Shown: in pieces, positions 12,065 through 22,016 of the stretch
Layout of the letters: every line of letters begins with the position of its first letter
How positions within the stretch are numbered: position 1 is the stretch's first letter
Origin: Filosporella fistucella
Taxonomy: Eukaryota; Ascomycota; Leotiomycetes; Helotiales
Assembly (NCBI GenBank): GCA_030077755.1
Contig: JAQJZZ010000021.1
Location: forward strand, 558,001 to 622,000
Length of the DNA: 64,000 nt
Direction: 5' to 3'
Program-made: the position numbers and the translations under genes
The notes under the pieces: generated by a model
Databases searched by the model: none
Told to the model about the DNA's origin: nothing
What the model saw: only the letters and a program-made list of their open reading frames with translations

Positions 12065-12606
12065 CCATATCCGTTCGAAAAAGACTACCCAGGTCAGACA
12101 GAGACGTCGGATATAGCAAAGGCATTTTAGCTACGCTGGTAGTTGGATGCCTAGTACTCGACTGCAAGAAATTGCTTGTACTGCGGCGAGCAGCAAGCAA
12201 CAGGGGCCGGAAGAGGCAAGTGAGCACACGTCCATGTACCAAAGATGCTGGATGTAAATTTGTCCCTCGTCACTTCCATTCTCAGGTAAGAAAAAATTCA
12301 AATATAGAATACAATCATAGAATAGCGAACAACATTTGGCCTACAGTATATAGTACCGACAGTGTACGACATCTAAATCTTCACATATCACTTCTGCCCA
12401 CTATCGGGATTGGATAAATCATTCCTCCGGGAAACTAAGCCCCACCAAAAACAAACAGAGCAAACTGCCAAAATTCACCGCCTCCAGCTTACAGTCGAGA
12501 AGATTCGACAAGGCTGGGACGAAATCCACAGATTCAAGCTTCCCTCTTCTCTTTGAAAATCAAACACATTCTCTTCAATCACACTCTCTTCAAACCCACA
12601 ATAATT
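12065..12606. other. Intergenic: promoter of cyclophilin-40 gene
   Basis: 542 nt between the deacylase stop and the cyclophilin start, same strand. No distinct element recognised beyond CT-rich leader sequence near 12,540-12,600. Confidence 0.4.
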
Positions 12607-13801
12607 ATGGCTGAAACTGAGGCAAAGAAACGCTCCCGCGTCTTTTTTGACATCACAATTGGCAAGAAGGAGGAAGGACGCATCACCTTCGAGCTGTACG
12701 ACGATGTTGTCCCAAAAACAGCTGAAAACTTCCGTGCTCTTTGTACTGGCGAGAAAGGACAGGGTAAAGCTGGCAAGCTGCTCAGTTACAAAGGATCTAC
12801 TTTCCACCGTGTGATCAAGCAATTCATGATCCAAGGAGGAGACTTTACTGCAGGAAATGGCACTGGCGGGGAGTCGATTTACGGCACCAAGTTCGATGAT
12901 GAGAATTTTGACTTGAAGCACACCAAGCCATTCTTGTTGTCTATGGCCAATGCAGGACCTGGTAAGTTCTTTTAGCGAATACATTATGCTGCTATTCACA
13001 ATGCTCAAAATAAGAAATCAAACTAATCATCCGAGGTTAGGCACCAATGGCTCCCAATTCTTCATCACCACCGTTCCAACCCCTCATCTCGATGGCAAGC
13101 ACGTTGTCTTCGGTGAAGTCCTAGCCGGCAAATCCATCGTCCGCAAGATCGAGAATCTGCCCACCCAACCCGGCGACAAACCCTCCAAAGACGTTACTAT
13201 CACCGACTGCGGCGAGCTCACCGGCGCTGAAGCCGAAGCCGCTCTACAAAAAGCCCCAGATGCTACCGGAGACCCATACGAAGATTTCCCAGAAGACAAT
13301 ACCTCCCCTCAAACCGCAGACGAGATCTTGAAGATAGCTTCTGATCTGAAAGGTTTCGGAAACACAGCTTTCAAGTCTGGAGATTTGGTTCTGGGCGTAG
13401 AGAAATATCAAAAGGGACTGAGATACTTGAACGAGGAACCAGATTTGAGTGCTGCATCGGACGAAACTAAATCTTCTCTCACGTCGCTACGCTTCACGCT
13501 CAATTCTAACTCTTCTCTTCTTCTCTCAAAACTAAAGGATTATGCTGAGGCCAAGCGAGCAGCTACTTCTGCCCTAGAGGTCTCTTCTACTACTGATGCC
13601 GAGAAAGCTAAAGCGCTCTTCAGGAGAGCTGTGGCTGAGATTGGTTTGAAGGACGAGGAAGCTGCGCAAAAGGATCTAGAAGAGGCGAATAAACTGGTCC
13701 CTGGAGATGCAGCTGTAGTGAAGGAGCTGGCAGCAGTCAAGAAGGTCGCAGCAGAGCGAGCAAAGAAGGAGAAGGCTGCTTATAGCAAGTTCTTTTCTTA
13801 A
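12607..13801 (+). CDS. cpr6: Cyclophilin-40 type peptidyl-prolyl isomerase with TPR domain
   Basis: Two exons, 12607..12961 and 13041..13801, with a 79-nt intron; 371 aa, as expected for Cyp40 (Cpr6/Cpr7). The cyclophilin domain (about 10-180) has [16 protein letters not shown], and [25 protein letters not shown] just after the splice; the catalytic Arg in FHRVI and the QGGDF and FFITT motifs are present, but the usual Trp of cyclosporin-binding forms is His (HLDGKH), as in other Cyp40s. A TPR region follows (about 225-365: [54 protein letters not shown]). The domain pair binds the C-terminal tail of Hsp90; the protein is a cytosolic co-chaperone. A 177-codon antisense frame overlaps the first exon but is a shadow. 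Confidence 0.96.
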
Positions 13802-14188
13802 ACAGCTCATCTTTTGACGAAGGACCCAGACATGATGGAAACGAAGAACATGACTGGTAGCTATTAGGACTTACGAAAGACATGAGAACATTTGCATGGA
13901 GTGGACAAAAGTCGAAAAAGGGGAGCTCGAGGCGTTGATGAATTGACCTGCTTATTTTCTCTGCTAAAGAATTTGCTCGCTCGCTATTTGCTTTGCCTAC
14001 CTACGCTATGTTCATGCCTTATGCCCTATACCCCTCATGCACGCTGAATTGCAACCCAAAAATGGACGAGGTATCAACTCGAAAAAGAAAAAGCAACCCA
14101 ATCCCATTCTTCATGTGTATGTGTTTATCGCCCCATGCAAACCCCTCCTCCCATTCCCACCCTCTCTAAATGCACCACCCATCCAGAA
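13802..14188. other. Convergent 3' intergenic region
   Basis: 387 nt between the converging cyclophilin (+) and RasGAP (-) stops. Nothing recognised. Confidence 0.4.
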
Positions 14189-17100
14189 TCAGATCATCCC
14201 ATTATTATGCCACGAACTGCCTCCACTTTCCAGACTGCCTACAGTAGGACTCTCTCCACCCTTTCCTTTTCTCCTCAAACCACCGAGGAAACTTCTGGAA
14301 GCCTTCCCATTCCTGCTCTGTCCTCTACTAGGTGGACTCTGTTGAGCTGTATCGAGCGGATCATATGGACGCTGATATTTGCTCTCTTTTCCGAATGTAG
14401 CTTCCCAAAAACTCTGTCGTTCCCTTCTCTCTCTTGTAACGACATCACTACCAGCTGAGCCAGGAGGCACACGGTTTCCTGCGGTGACAGTCGCGGAGTA
14501 CTCGGCCCATGGTGGTCTATGGACGTCAGTTTCAGGGGAGGGATTGGCGACGTCTTGGATGGTGGAAGATTCGAGCCCCTCAACTATGTCTTCCCATTGA
14601 AGCGACAATTGATCAGCATTCCGGTCATCTTGTTCGGCCTTGAGAAGACAGTCATCTGTTCTGCGCTGTAGGCCGATGCATAGATTATTGAACTCGAGCA
14701 GTTCTCCTTCTAAGCCTTGTGGTAGCATGTACTGTGTAGTGGCATCCAACCAAAGTTTGACTAAAGCTGCAAAGTTTCGAGCGTGGTCAATCAAGTACGG
14801 TAATGATGGGAATCCTTCTCTTGAAGTTGGAGGTAGTCTTGCAAGGATGGTAATGGGCGTTGAATAGGAGGCAGGCAGGGCAAAGGTGTTTCGTTCGGCG
14901 GGTATGTCACAAATGGCATCCAGAAACTCCTTTATACCTTGTCGGTTGCTTGATAGGAATTTATTCATCGGTTCCATCCAGGACTCTTTTTGGCCGAAGT
15001 TTGACAAGTTTGCTAATGCTTGTAAGCTCTTAGCGATCAAGGTGAGAGTTCGTTGAGCTTTGGCTTGAGGATGATCTCGAAGCAGACCAAATAGCTTGGG
15101 ATTGAGTAGAGCTGGGCAGAAGAATCGCAGGAATAGGAATCCTGAGACACTTGTATACGCCACGGTACGTAGGAAGTCACCGTATCGATCTTCGGCCACT
15201 GCCCGGATATATTTCAAGATTTGTCGGAGTTCTGGTGGACAACGATTGGCCGATCCAGCAATGCTCTTCCAAACGTCTGTGGTCAGAGACACCAATTGAG
15301 CCCAGTTCTTGTTCAAATCATCGCCATGAGATATTCTTGAAGGATCAACTTCGCAGTCTGGATTTTGAGAGTTGATTTCGGCGATCTTCTCAGCCAAGAC
15401 ATCATCCAGATATTCCTTTCCAAGTCGTCTCATGTGAAAGTCCAAGGCTTGAGTCAGTAACGAATTGCCTCTAAATAGAAGATTTGCTTCTCCCTGTAAT
15501 GATTTTCCCATGTCCCTGACTGTTTGCTCGCGGTCGCTCACCGAAGCATAAGACTCGTTCGATCCGATTCTTCGGCTCCATCTCAGACGACGAGCTGGCT
15601 GTTCTTTGCCAAGGCCATCAATCTCATCTTCAACAAGTGCAGTAAGCCACTCGCTAGCATGTCCAGACACCTGAAAGATGTTCATCAGAGTCTCTGACAA
15701 TGGCCTCAGACTAGTTGGTATGACTTGAGCGATTTGTACAGTCAGGCCACTGCTGAAATTGTGAAGCAGCTCTGAAATTGGTTGGTAGTCCTTAGCGAGA
15801 AGGACAACCAGTTCATCGTGTCGTATCCTAAGAAACATCTCTCCAAACTGCACTTGACTGTCATCGAGAAGTGGCCACCACGTTTCGTTATCCTTGCCAC
15901 GTTCAAGCTTGTCGACTGGTATCTCGATTGTACCACATACAACCTCTGTAGCCTGACCAGGAACATGAACACTCGACGAGGACAGAAATCCATTGACTCC
16001 AACGGGTGAATGTTCCACTTGCTTCAGAACAATGGAAATTTTCGGTAGATGTGCTGGAAGATCCAAAAACTCACAATCCTCTCTCCAGAACGGATTTCTG
16101 GTCTCGACCCTTGTGATTGTCCTAGCACGAATTTCCCCATCCAGGACGACCTCGGCAAAATAGTCTCCTATCGACATATCTTGTTCAGCTTTCAGAGACC
16201 GACTTGACACTATTGAATATTTTCTTGACATTGTACGGCGGATTTTGGCTTCCACAATTCTGAGGGTAATCGACTTCTCTATTCGAAACATGTCATCTGT
16301 CGTTCGGGGTATTTTAGCGACCCCAATCTCGTCCAAGCCATTGGTATTCTCCAGTGGTTGCGGTCCATAAATTTCTGGAATCGTGAACGCTCGAAGAAGA
16401 CAGAACCACACCTCATGTGTTAATCTAGACTCCAAGGCTATGTATACTGGCCTAAATATTGACAGCTGAGTTGAGGTCGACGTGTATTGAGGGAAAATGG
16501 CAATACAATACTCCTCGTCCAAGACTGACTTGTCAAGTCGCTGAATTGCACATCTGGATAATTGAGACAATTGAATAACAGATAGCAACGTAATGTCATT
16601 TTCAGTCAAGAGTTTAAACTCCCCATTGTCTTGCAAGATACAAGACACCCTCCTCCAACATGAACGTGAAGATGAGCGTAAGTCACGGGTCGAAGGTCGT
16701 CTCACAATGGCTGTTGGCGATGTTGGTGTTCCTTTATCCCACAAAAGGAGCTTTGCAACCTTGATGATGTTCACGGCTCTCGAATTACCACTAGTGGTGT
16801 ATCCTGAGTCTCTTCTTTGCGTTCCTGGTCTTCGCTCTACAATTGACGGAGCAGATGATCTTGGTGGACTTGCTGGGAGAGTGGTAGTTCGAATTTGTTG
16901 CCAGCAGAGTAAAGCAGCCAGCCATAGGTCGTATTGATCTGCAGCCGCAGGTAACAGATGGATTTCAATACCCAGTGACCTATTTGAAAGCTCTAGACAT
17001 TTCACCGGCCTCTCTGTCGAGTTGATAGGCTTCACTCGACAGCCTCTTAGGTCTTCGATTACAGGAAGATGGAATGGACCTCTATCATCGCCTTCGTACA

Positions 17101-17935
17101 TCAAGGATCCCTTGACATGATCGATATAGCAGATCCCTGAGTACCACGGCCCGTTCTCGACCATCTGGTACTCGACCTCGCCTCTCATTCGACCACATAA
17201 GTTTTTCATTAGCATTAAAATTTTGTTTGCATCCCCTGTAGCCACGGGAAAAGGCAAGGAATCCACCGAGGGTACGTCGCCCATTGTGGTCAGCGGAGAG
17301 GTCGGGCGAGAAGATCTTTTCACAAGACGACGACCAGCTTTGACTGAATTTGATTTTTGAAGTTGCGTGGAAGATCGCGTTGAAATAGAAGGGAAGCCAA
17401 GTGAGTTGGACGTGTCTGGCTGAGGTTGTACGTCGTGGAACGACGAAGACGCCGTCGAATGCACTGAACCGATACGATGCCGACTTTTTGACACAGTGTT
17501 TGGGTTTGAACGTTGCCGTGACGGCTCATCCATTGTACGAGTTCTCGGGCGTGAATGGAAGCTAACAGGAGGCCCAGTACGGGGTGCACCTTCCAACGAA
17601 TCTGTGCTATATGAGTCTTGGAAGACCAAGCCTTGTCGTCTGTCTCTTGGTTTTTCTCCACCAGGTATTGAGCGCGGGGACGTGTGTATTGGTCCAATTA
17701 GGCTTTCTCCACCATCTCCAGGCGGATCTGGCGTCACAGGCCGTATTGAATGTTGCATACCAGAGCGTACTCTGGGTGGCGGATAAGTATCGCTGGGCCT
17801 CTCTAGACTTCTTTGTAATGTTTCTGCAGCATTTCGCTGCCAGTCTTGAAGAGCTCCATCCTTCCCGTACGTGCCATTATATGGTCTGCCGTCCATTCCT
17901 GGAGGTAGAATGCTCATGCGACGATTCCTGCTCAT
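14189..17935 (-). CDS. BUD2: Ras-type GTPase-activating protein, Bud2/Cla2-like (PH-like, C2 and RasGAP domains)
   Basis: Single open frame of 1248 aa. Residues 1-240 are Ser/Pro/Arg-rich. About 240-350 is a PH-like region (LCGRMRGEVEYQ..WYSGICYIDHVKGSLMYEG..DLWLAALLCWQQ). About 550-700 looks like a C2 domain (LRIVEAKIRRTMSRKYS..DYFAEVVLDGEIRARTITRVETRNPFWREDCEF). The RasGAP domain spans about 770-1060: LLFRGNSLLTQALDFHMR carries the candidate arginine finger (FRGN) and FLFLRFFCPALLNPKLFGL is the FLRxxxPA signature. The C-terminus is disordered. C2 plus RasGAP with a long N-terminus matches Bud2, the GAP for the polarity GTPase Rsr1/Bud1; another Ras GAP family remains possible. The predicted site of action is the cortex at growing tips. 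No intron is needed in the model. Confidence 0.85.
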   Translation of the reverse strand: MSRNRRMSILPPGMDGRPYNGTYGKDGALQDWQRNAAETLQRSLERPSDTYPPPRVRSGMQHSIRPVTPDPPGDGGESLIGPIHTSPRSIPGGEKPRDRRQGLVFQDSYSTDSLEGAPRTGPPVSFHSRPRTRTMDEPSRQRSNPNTVSKSRHRIGSVHSTASSSFHDVQPQPDTSNSLGFPSISTRSSTQLQKSNSVKAGRRLVKRSSRPTSPLTTMGDVPSVDSLPFPVATGDANKILMLMKNLCGRMRGEVEYQMVENGPWYSGICYIDHVKGSLMYEGDDRGPFHLPVIEDLRGCRVKPINSTERPVKCLELSNRSLGIEIHLLPAAADQYDLWLAALLCWQQIRTTTLPASPPRSSAPSIVERRPGTQRRDSGYTTSGNSRAVNIIKVAKLLLWDKGTPTSPTAIVRRPSTRDLRSSSRSCWRRVSCILQDNGEFKLLTENDITLLSVIQLSQLSRCAIQRLDKSVLDEEYCIAIFPQYTSTSTQLSIFRPVYIALESRLTHEVWFCLLRAFTIPEIYGPQPLENTNGLDEIGVAKIPRTTDDMFRIEKSITLRIVEAKIRRTMSRKYSIVSSRSLKAEQDMSIGDYFAEVVLDGEIRARTITRVETRNPFWREDCEFLDLPAHLPKISIVLKQVEHSPVGVNGFLSSSSVHVPGQATEVVCGTIEIPVDKLERGKDNETWWPLLDDSQVQFGEMFLRIRHDELVVLLAKDYQPISELLHNFSSGLTVQIAQVIPTSLRPLSETLMNIFQVSGHASEWLTALVEDEIDGLGKEQPARRLRWSRRIGSNESYASVSDREQTVRDMGKSLQGEANLLFRGNSLLTQALDFHMRRLGKEYLDDVLAEKIAEINSQNPDCEVDPSRISHGDDLNKNWAQLVSLTTDVWKSIAGSANRCPPELRQILKYIRAVAEDRYGDFLRTVAYTSVSGFLFLRFFCPALLNPKLFGLLRDHPQAKAQRTLTLIAKSLQALANLSNFGQKESWMEPMNKFLSSNRQGIKEFLDAICDIPAERNTFALPASYSTPITILARLPPTSREGFPSLPYLIDHARNFAALVKLWLDATTQYMLPQGLEGELLEFNNLCIGLQRRTDDCLLKAEQDDRNADQLSLQWEDIVEGLESSTIQDVANPSPETDVHRPPWAEYSATVTAGNRVPPGSAGSDVVTRERRERQSFWEATFGKESKYQRPYDPLDTAQQSPPSRGQSRNGKASRSFLGGLRRKGKGGESPTVGSLESGGSSWHNNGMI

Positions 17936-19652
17936 CTATGCTCTCTTATATCGTGCCCATCTACCCAACGGAGGGTAGGGTCCGGGCAAGCCAGTTTACA
18001 CCTTTTCGCAAGAGGGGATCGTGGTTTATTGAATAGTCTCGAAGAGGGCATCTGACTCCAGTCGACTTTATTATGGCCGGTCGCCGGAGGGGTTCGATAT
18101 ATTCCTATCCGACTACTGCGAAGATTGGAGGAGCTGGCGCAAATGCAATTCCTTCTCCAGCGCAATCTCAAAGTGACGTCTCGTTCACAACTGCTCTACC
18201 AACAGTGTGGATTCCGATGCGCCGCAGTTCTTCCCAATACCAGTTTCGATTTTCGACACTTCTTCATCATAGCTTGCCATATACCAGCTCTTGACAAGTT
18301 TCCCTCTCCCAGAGTCAGAAGTCTGTAACGGGCCGGGTTACTTTCGAGGCAAGACGTCCGAAGAACTACTTTCTTCTAGCTGGTGTTGTAATAATGGAGT
18401 TTGCAGTCGCAAACATTTAAGGAAGGGAATCACCGGCCGGTACGACGGGAACGTAGAGCTCTTGTCTTGCGTGTGATTCAGCTCGATGATGCGCCCAGTA
18501 GAGCTAACCTGGACTTTCCTCTGGTTTTGGTCTTGGTCTTGGTCCTGGGCGTCGGCTGGCGCGGTGGGTGGGTTTAGGCGTGGGTCTCACGCTTGGACTG
18601 CTGGAGGACTAATAGAAGTGCCTTTTAACGGTCCTGGAATTAATCTTACAAGCCCATACGTTGCGAAAAGAGTTTCTGGAAGACAGGAAGGGATCAAGTA
18701 TCAAAAGCCAAACAGGCATACAGATATGTATAATTTGTAAACCATGCAACAAGACACAGAATCAATAGTTGGTGTTTTTGTGCCGGCCCGCGCGGATTGC
18801 GGATCAGTAAGTTAGCTAGCATTGTTGGGTCAGATGAAGAAGCTTTATGGAAGCTCCCGAGAACAGGTGGCATACATACTCTCACCAATCATGCTTTACA
18901 ATTCTGTTACAGATCCAAACATCGATGTTTCCATCCAAAAAATCTGACGATTTTTTTTGCATTTTCTGCGCCTCACATTCTCAGATCTCGTCACATTGCA
19001 TCTGCTTCTTCAATTGCCTCTGCCTCTCCTGCACAGAAACTTAATCTGCTGATCATCTAAAACCAATTATTGGCTGGAGCGTCATTTCCGATCCTCCCCC
19101 ACAGTCATTGTTCCGACATTTGCCTGTCCATCGGGTCTGACATTAAGTCGAAGCCCCTGTCAAGTCATCTTATCAACAGCGTTATCAAAAGAGGCTTGAA
19201 GGATTACAAGCCAGATTCCCAGTTTTTCATGAAGAGGGCTTATTTTCAAATGTGGCGAGGTCACAATTGCAACCCTGATGAAAATGGCAATTTCCTTCAG
19301 CCTCGAAACTGATTTCCACAACCCTGTTCACCAGAAACATATCTCGTATCCTGAGCCTGTATACTTCAAAAATCTGAAAGAATTCACGAGAGAAGTCATG
19401 TTTGGAAAACGTTCCTAATAATTTCCCGTGTGCACCAGTCATTGAGACATTGACCTTGAAAGGTAAAAGCAAAAGCAAAACAACCCAGCCAACACCTGTT
19501 GCAACTCAATCAGAGCTGAAAATTCCAAAACATGTTACCCCATAACCCGATTTCCGCACCGTCTCCATTGAAACCGTTCCCAAAGTAGCCTGGATATATC
19601 GCAACTCGCAATCAAGAAGTAAAACACCCATTTCCATTGTCCCTCTAGCCCA
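17936..19652. other. 1.7 kb intergenic region, no supportable gene
   Basis: Upstream flank of the RasGAP gene and downstream flank of the low-complexity protein gene (both on -). Short ORFs (60-80 codons) on both strands show no family resemblance. Probably promoter, long 5' leader and 3' UTR. Confidence 0.4.
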
Positions 19653-20819
19653 TTACTTAAAAGATTTATCCGACAGCCCATCTCCCGTAGGACTTGATGG
19701 GCTTAGTGGTTGACTTCTCACACCACTAAGATCCCCACTGCCTGTCCTACGAAGCGCTTGGGTCATTGTTTCGATTGTCAATTCCCCGCCGCTGAGAGGA
19801 GGATGAGTCAGGATTGGACTGCCCAACGGCTTTCCCCTTGGTGACATATCAACACCTTTCACAGAAGCAGATTTGCTTGTTGGAGGGGATGTTCCGAAAC
19901 CCTGTGAAGAGACTGGAGACCTTATAGGCGAAGGAGACCTATTATGTCCCGAAGACAATGAGCTTAGACCTGCTACATAAATCGAGTCTCTGCTTCCCGC
20001 ATGCTCTGCATGTTCAGACTGCACAATATCCGAAAATGAGATGAAGCTTAGTCGACGCACGTCGGTACTGTCGAGAGCCCCATAATTTGAGGCAGCATCA
20101 TCTTTGTCCGGGTGCGCGATCAAGTCATCTGCCCAGGTTCCACCAGTCAACTCTGTACTCCCAATTCCTGTTACGGTGACAGCTGCTGGTTGATGCGACG
20201 AATGCATCACAATTTCTACTGTATCTGGGTCGATGTTGTTATTCGTGATAGCCTCTGAAGATGCATCCAGCACAGGAGGAATGTGATTCTCGGTTTGAAT
20301 GTGCGACGGAATAGCGGGAGAATTGGGCACGGGCAGAGAACTCTCCTGCACATCGCGCTCGAAGATTTGCGACCCGGCAGGTGATACAATTCTCGGTGAG
20401 GAAGAGTATAAATTGCGTTGGGGAGAGGAGGGCAGCTGGTATGGGTAATTTGGATCGGATCGAGGAGGAGAGGCATTTTGGAGAGGTATCCTTCTTGCGA
20501 CTGGCTGGGCAATTGGTGTTGTCGCATTACCAGCATTCGCAACTGGATTTAATTCGGCCTTCTTCTTTCCCTTTGTCTTATCATCCTCCTTCTTCTTCCC
20601 AAAGCCAAATAATCGTCTTTTGCCGGGCTTTGTGCCCTCACCAGTCACTTCCCCGCCGTTATCGTACTCTGCATCGCTGCTATCTGCAGATTTCGAGGCA
20701 GTATTTGTCTTTTCTTGGAATCCTTCACCGAGAAGGGGAACTCTTGAAGTATTTGTTGGAGCAGGATTGGTAGGAACTGGTGTATTTGGTTGCAGCGTGC
20801 TGGATCCTGAAGTGCTCAT
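19653..20819 (-). CDS. Conserved low-complexity fungal protein, function unknown
   Basis: Single open frame of 388 aa starting at an ATG. Mostly disordered and rich in Ser/Pro/Thr. Notable parts: an N-terminal Pro/Thr run, a strongly basic patch (KPGKRRLFGFGKKKEDDKTKG, about 64-90), a short hydrophobic conserved-looking motif DVRRLSFISFSDIVQSEHAEH (about 260-280), and a C-terminal LTIETMTQALRRTGSGDL. The RRLSF..DIVQ segment is the kind of short motif preserved in otherwise divergent fungal orthologues and may be a docking or phosphorylation site (RRLS fits a basophilic kinase site). No enzymatic domain or membrane span seen, and I cannot assign a function. Confidence 0.75.
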   Translation of the reverse strand: MSTSGSSTLQPNTPVPTNPAPTNTSRVPLLGEGFQEKTNTASKSADSSDAEYDNGGEVTGEGTKPGKRRLFGFGKKKEDDKTKGKKKAELNPVANAGNATTPIAQPVARRIPLQNASPPRSDPNYPYQLPSSPQRNLYSSSPRIVSPAGSQIFERDVQESSLPVPNSPAIPSHIQTENHIPPVLDASSEAITNNNIDPDTVEIVMHSSHQPAAVTVTGIGSTELTGGTWADDLIAHPDKDDAASNYGALDSTDVRRLSFISFSDIVQSEHAEHAGSRDSIYVAGLSSLSSGHNRSPSPIRSPVSSQGFGTSPPTSKSASVKGVDMSPRGKPLGSPILTHPPLSGGELTIETMTQALRRTGSGDLSGVRSQPLSPSSPTGDGLSDKSFK

Positions 20820-21389
20820 CGTGTTGAATCGGAATCGGTATTAGATTTAAAGATTGTGGGAGGCAGAAACCACGTTGTATATAAGCTGGTATTTGTCAGT
20901 TAAGGCTATAATTTCGTGTTATATGCAGGCTTGCAGTATGGTATGCACCTTAATCTCAACACACTCGAAACTGCGTGTTCAGCTGACGTTTGTTTGTTTG
21001 GTTTGGAACAAGCTGGGAGACGGGAAACAATGCATTAATGCTCTACAGAGCTCGGGAGACTAGGAGCATGATACACAGCTATATCTGTGACTCGCACGTA
21101 CTGATAAAATGATAGATGACTAGACTGGTGACTTATGAGCTGTCCTTTCCAAGCTCAGGACTCCCAAGCAAGAACTGAGGTTAACGCTCCCGTCCCCGTC
21201 CTTGCCTGGTGGTAAAGTCATGAGATCTTGACGAGGAGGCGTCCCGCTCTCCGACTGAAAGACCCCTGTCGCTCCAATGATTCTTTTGGGCCTAGTAACA
21301 TCAGGCAATATCATCAAAAAATCGAGGCCATTCAGACTTTGTTTGAAGAACAGCTCCATTCGTCACCACCGTACACCCCGTCCTCGAAT
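20820..21389. promoter_or_regulatory. Divergent promoter region
   Basis: 570 nt between the head-to-head starts of the low-complexity protein (-) and the mitochondrial ribosomal protein (+). No specific element identified. Confidence 0.4.
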
Positions 21390-22016
21390 ATGGAGTCTCA
21401 ACTAATACGAAGGCCTCTGATCAGTCTGCTAGCAGGCCGGAGTCAATGCCTTTTCGCCCTCAATTCTGCTGCCCGACGACAAGAATCCTCCTATCGTCGC
21501 TCGAAACAACGTCTGAACGTTAAGCCAGATGCCTCCTTCCTCCTCTCCCGAGATTCTCTTGCACAAGACCATATCATCTTCAATCCTCCATCCTCCGCTC
21601 CCTCGGTCTTCCATACTCCTATCAAATTCCTACCAAAAGACGACAAGCGACGGCAGCTTCTGATGAAAACTGCCTCGAAGCATACACCACAACATGCTGC
21701 CGAGTTACCACCGTTGGTTAAAGCACAATCTATTCCCAAGAGCCATCTTTCCCAAGAAGATATTGCTCTGATGCAAAAATTGAGGTTACAGGATCCGGAT
21801 GTGTGGACTGAGATGAAGCTTGCTCGGAAGTTCAAATGCACACATTTCTTCGTGCAGGTCTGCATTCGAGCTGTCAGAGACAGATTACCAATTACGGAGA
21901 AAATGAAGGCGAATTTGATGCAACGGGAGGAGATCATGGACAGGTGGGGGCCACGAAGGAGGAAGGCGAGGGAAGACAAGGCGAAGAGGGTAGAATTGGC
22001 TTTACGAGGCGATTAG
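21390..22016 (+). CDS. MRPL20: Mitochondrial large-subunit ribosomal protein mL58 (Mrpl20)
   Basis: 208 aa, single exon. The start was placed at 21390 (MESQLIRRPLISLLAGRSQ) and not at the upstream in-frame non-ATG start, because this gives a typical Arg/Ser/Leu mitochondrial presequence. The body matches the fungal L20 family: a linker LPPLVKAQSIPKSHLSQEDIALMQKLRLQDPDVWTEMKLARKFKCTHFFVQV, i.e. an L-T/S-xED-x5-LR-x3-P-x3-T/W.. helix-turn segment, then a basic C-terminal helix (REEIMDRWGPRRRKAREDKAKR). It is a fungal-specific component of the mitoribosome large subunit; Kozak context is not informative. Confidence 0.87.
   Translation: MESQLIRRPLISLLAGRSQCLFALNSAARRQESSYRRSKQRLNVKPDASFLLSRDSLAQDHIIFNPPSSAPSVFHTPIKFLPKDDKRRQLLMKTASKHTPQHAAELPPLVKAQSIPKSHLSQEDIALMQKLRLQDPDVWTEMKLARKFKCTHFFVQVCIRAVRDRLPITEKMKANLMQREEIMDRWGPRRRKAREDKAKRVELALRGD

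Noticed and set aside
12475..13008. 177-codon minus-strand frame opposite the cyclophilin gene
   Set aside because: Antisense shadow of a well supported coding exon; no family content.
21491..21979. 162-codon minus-strand frame
   Set aside because: Antisense shadow of the mL58 gene.
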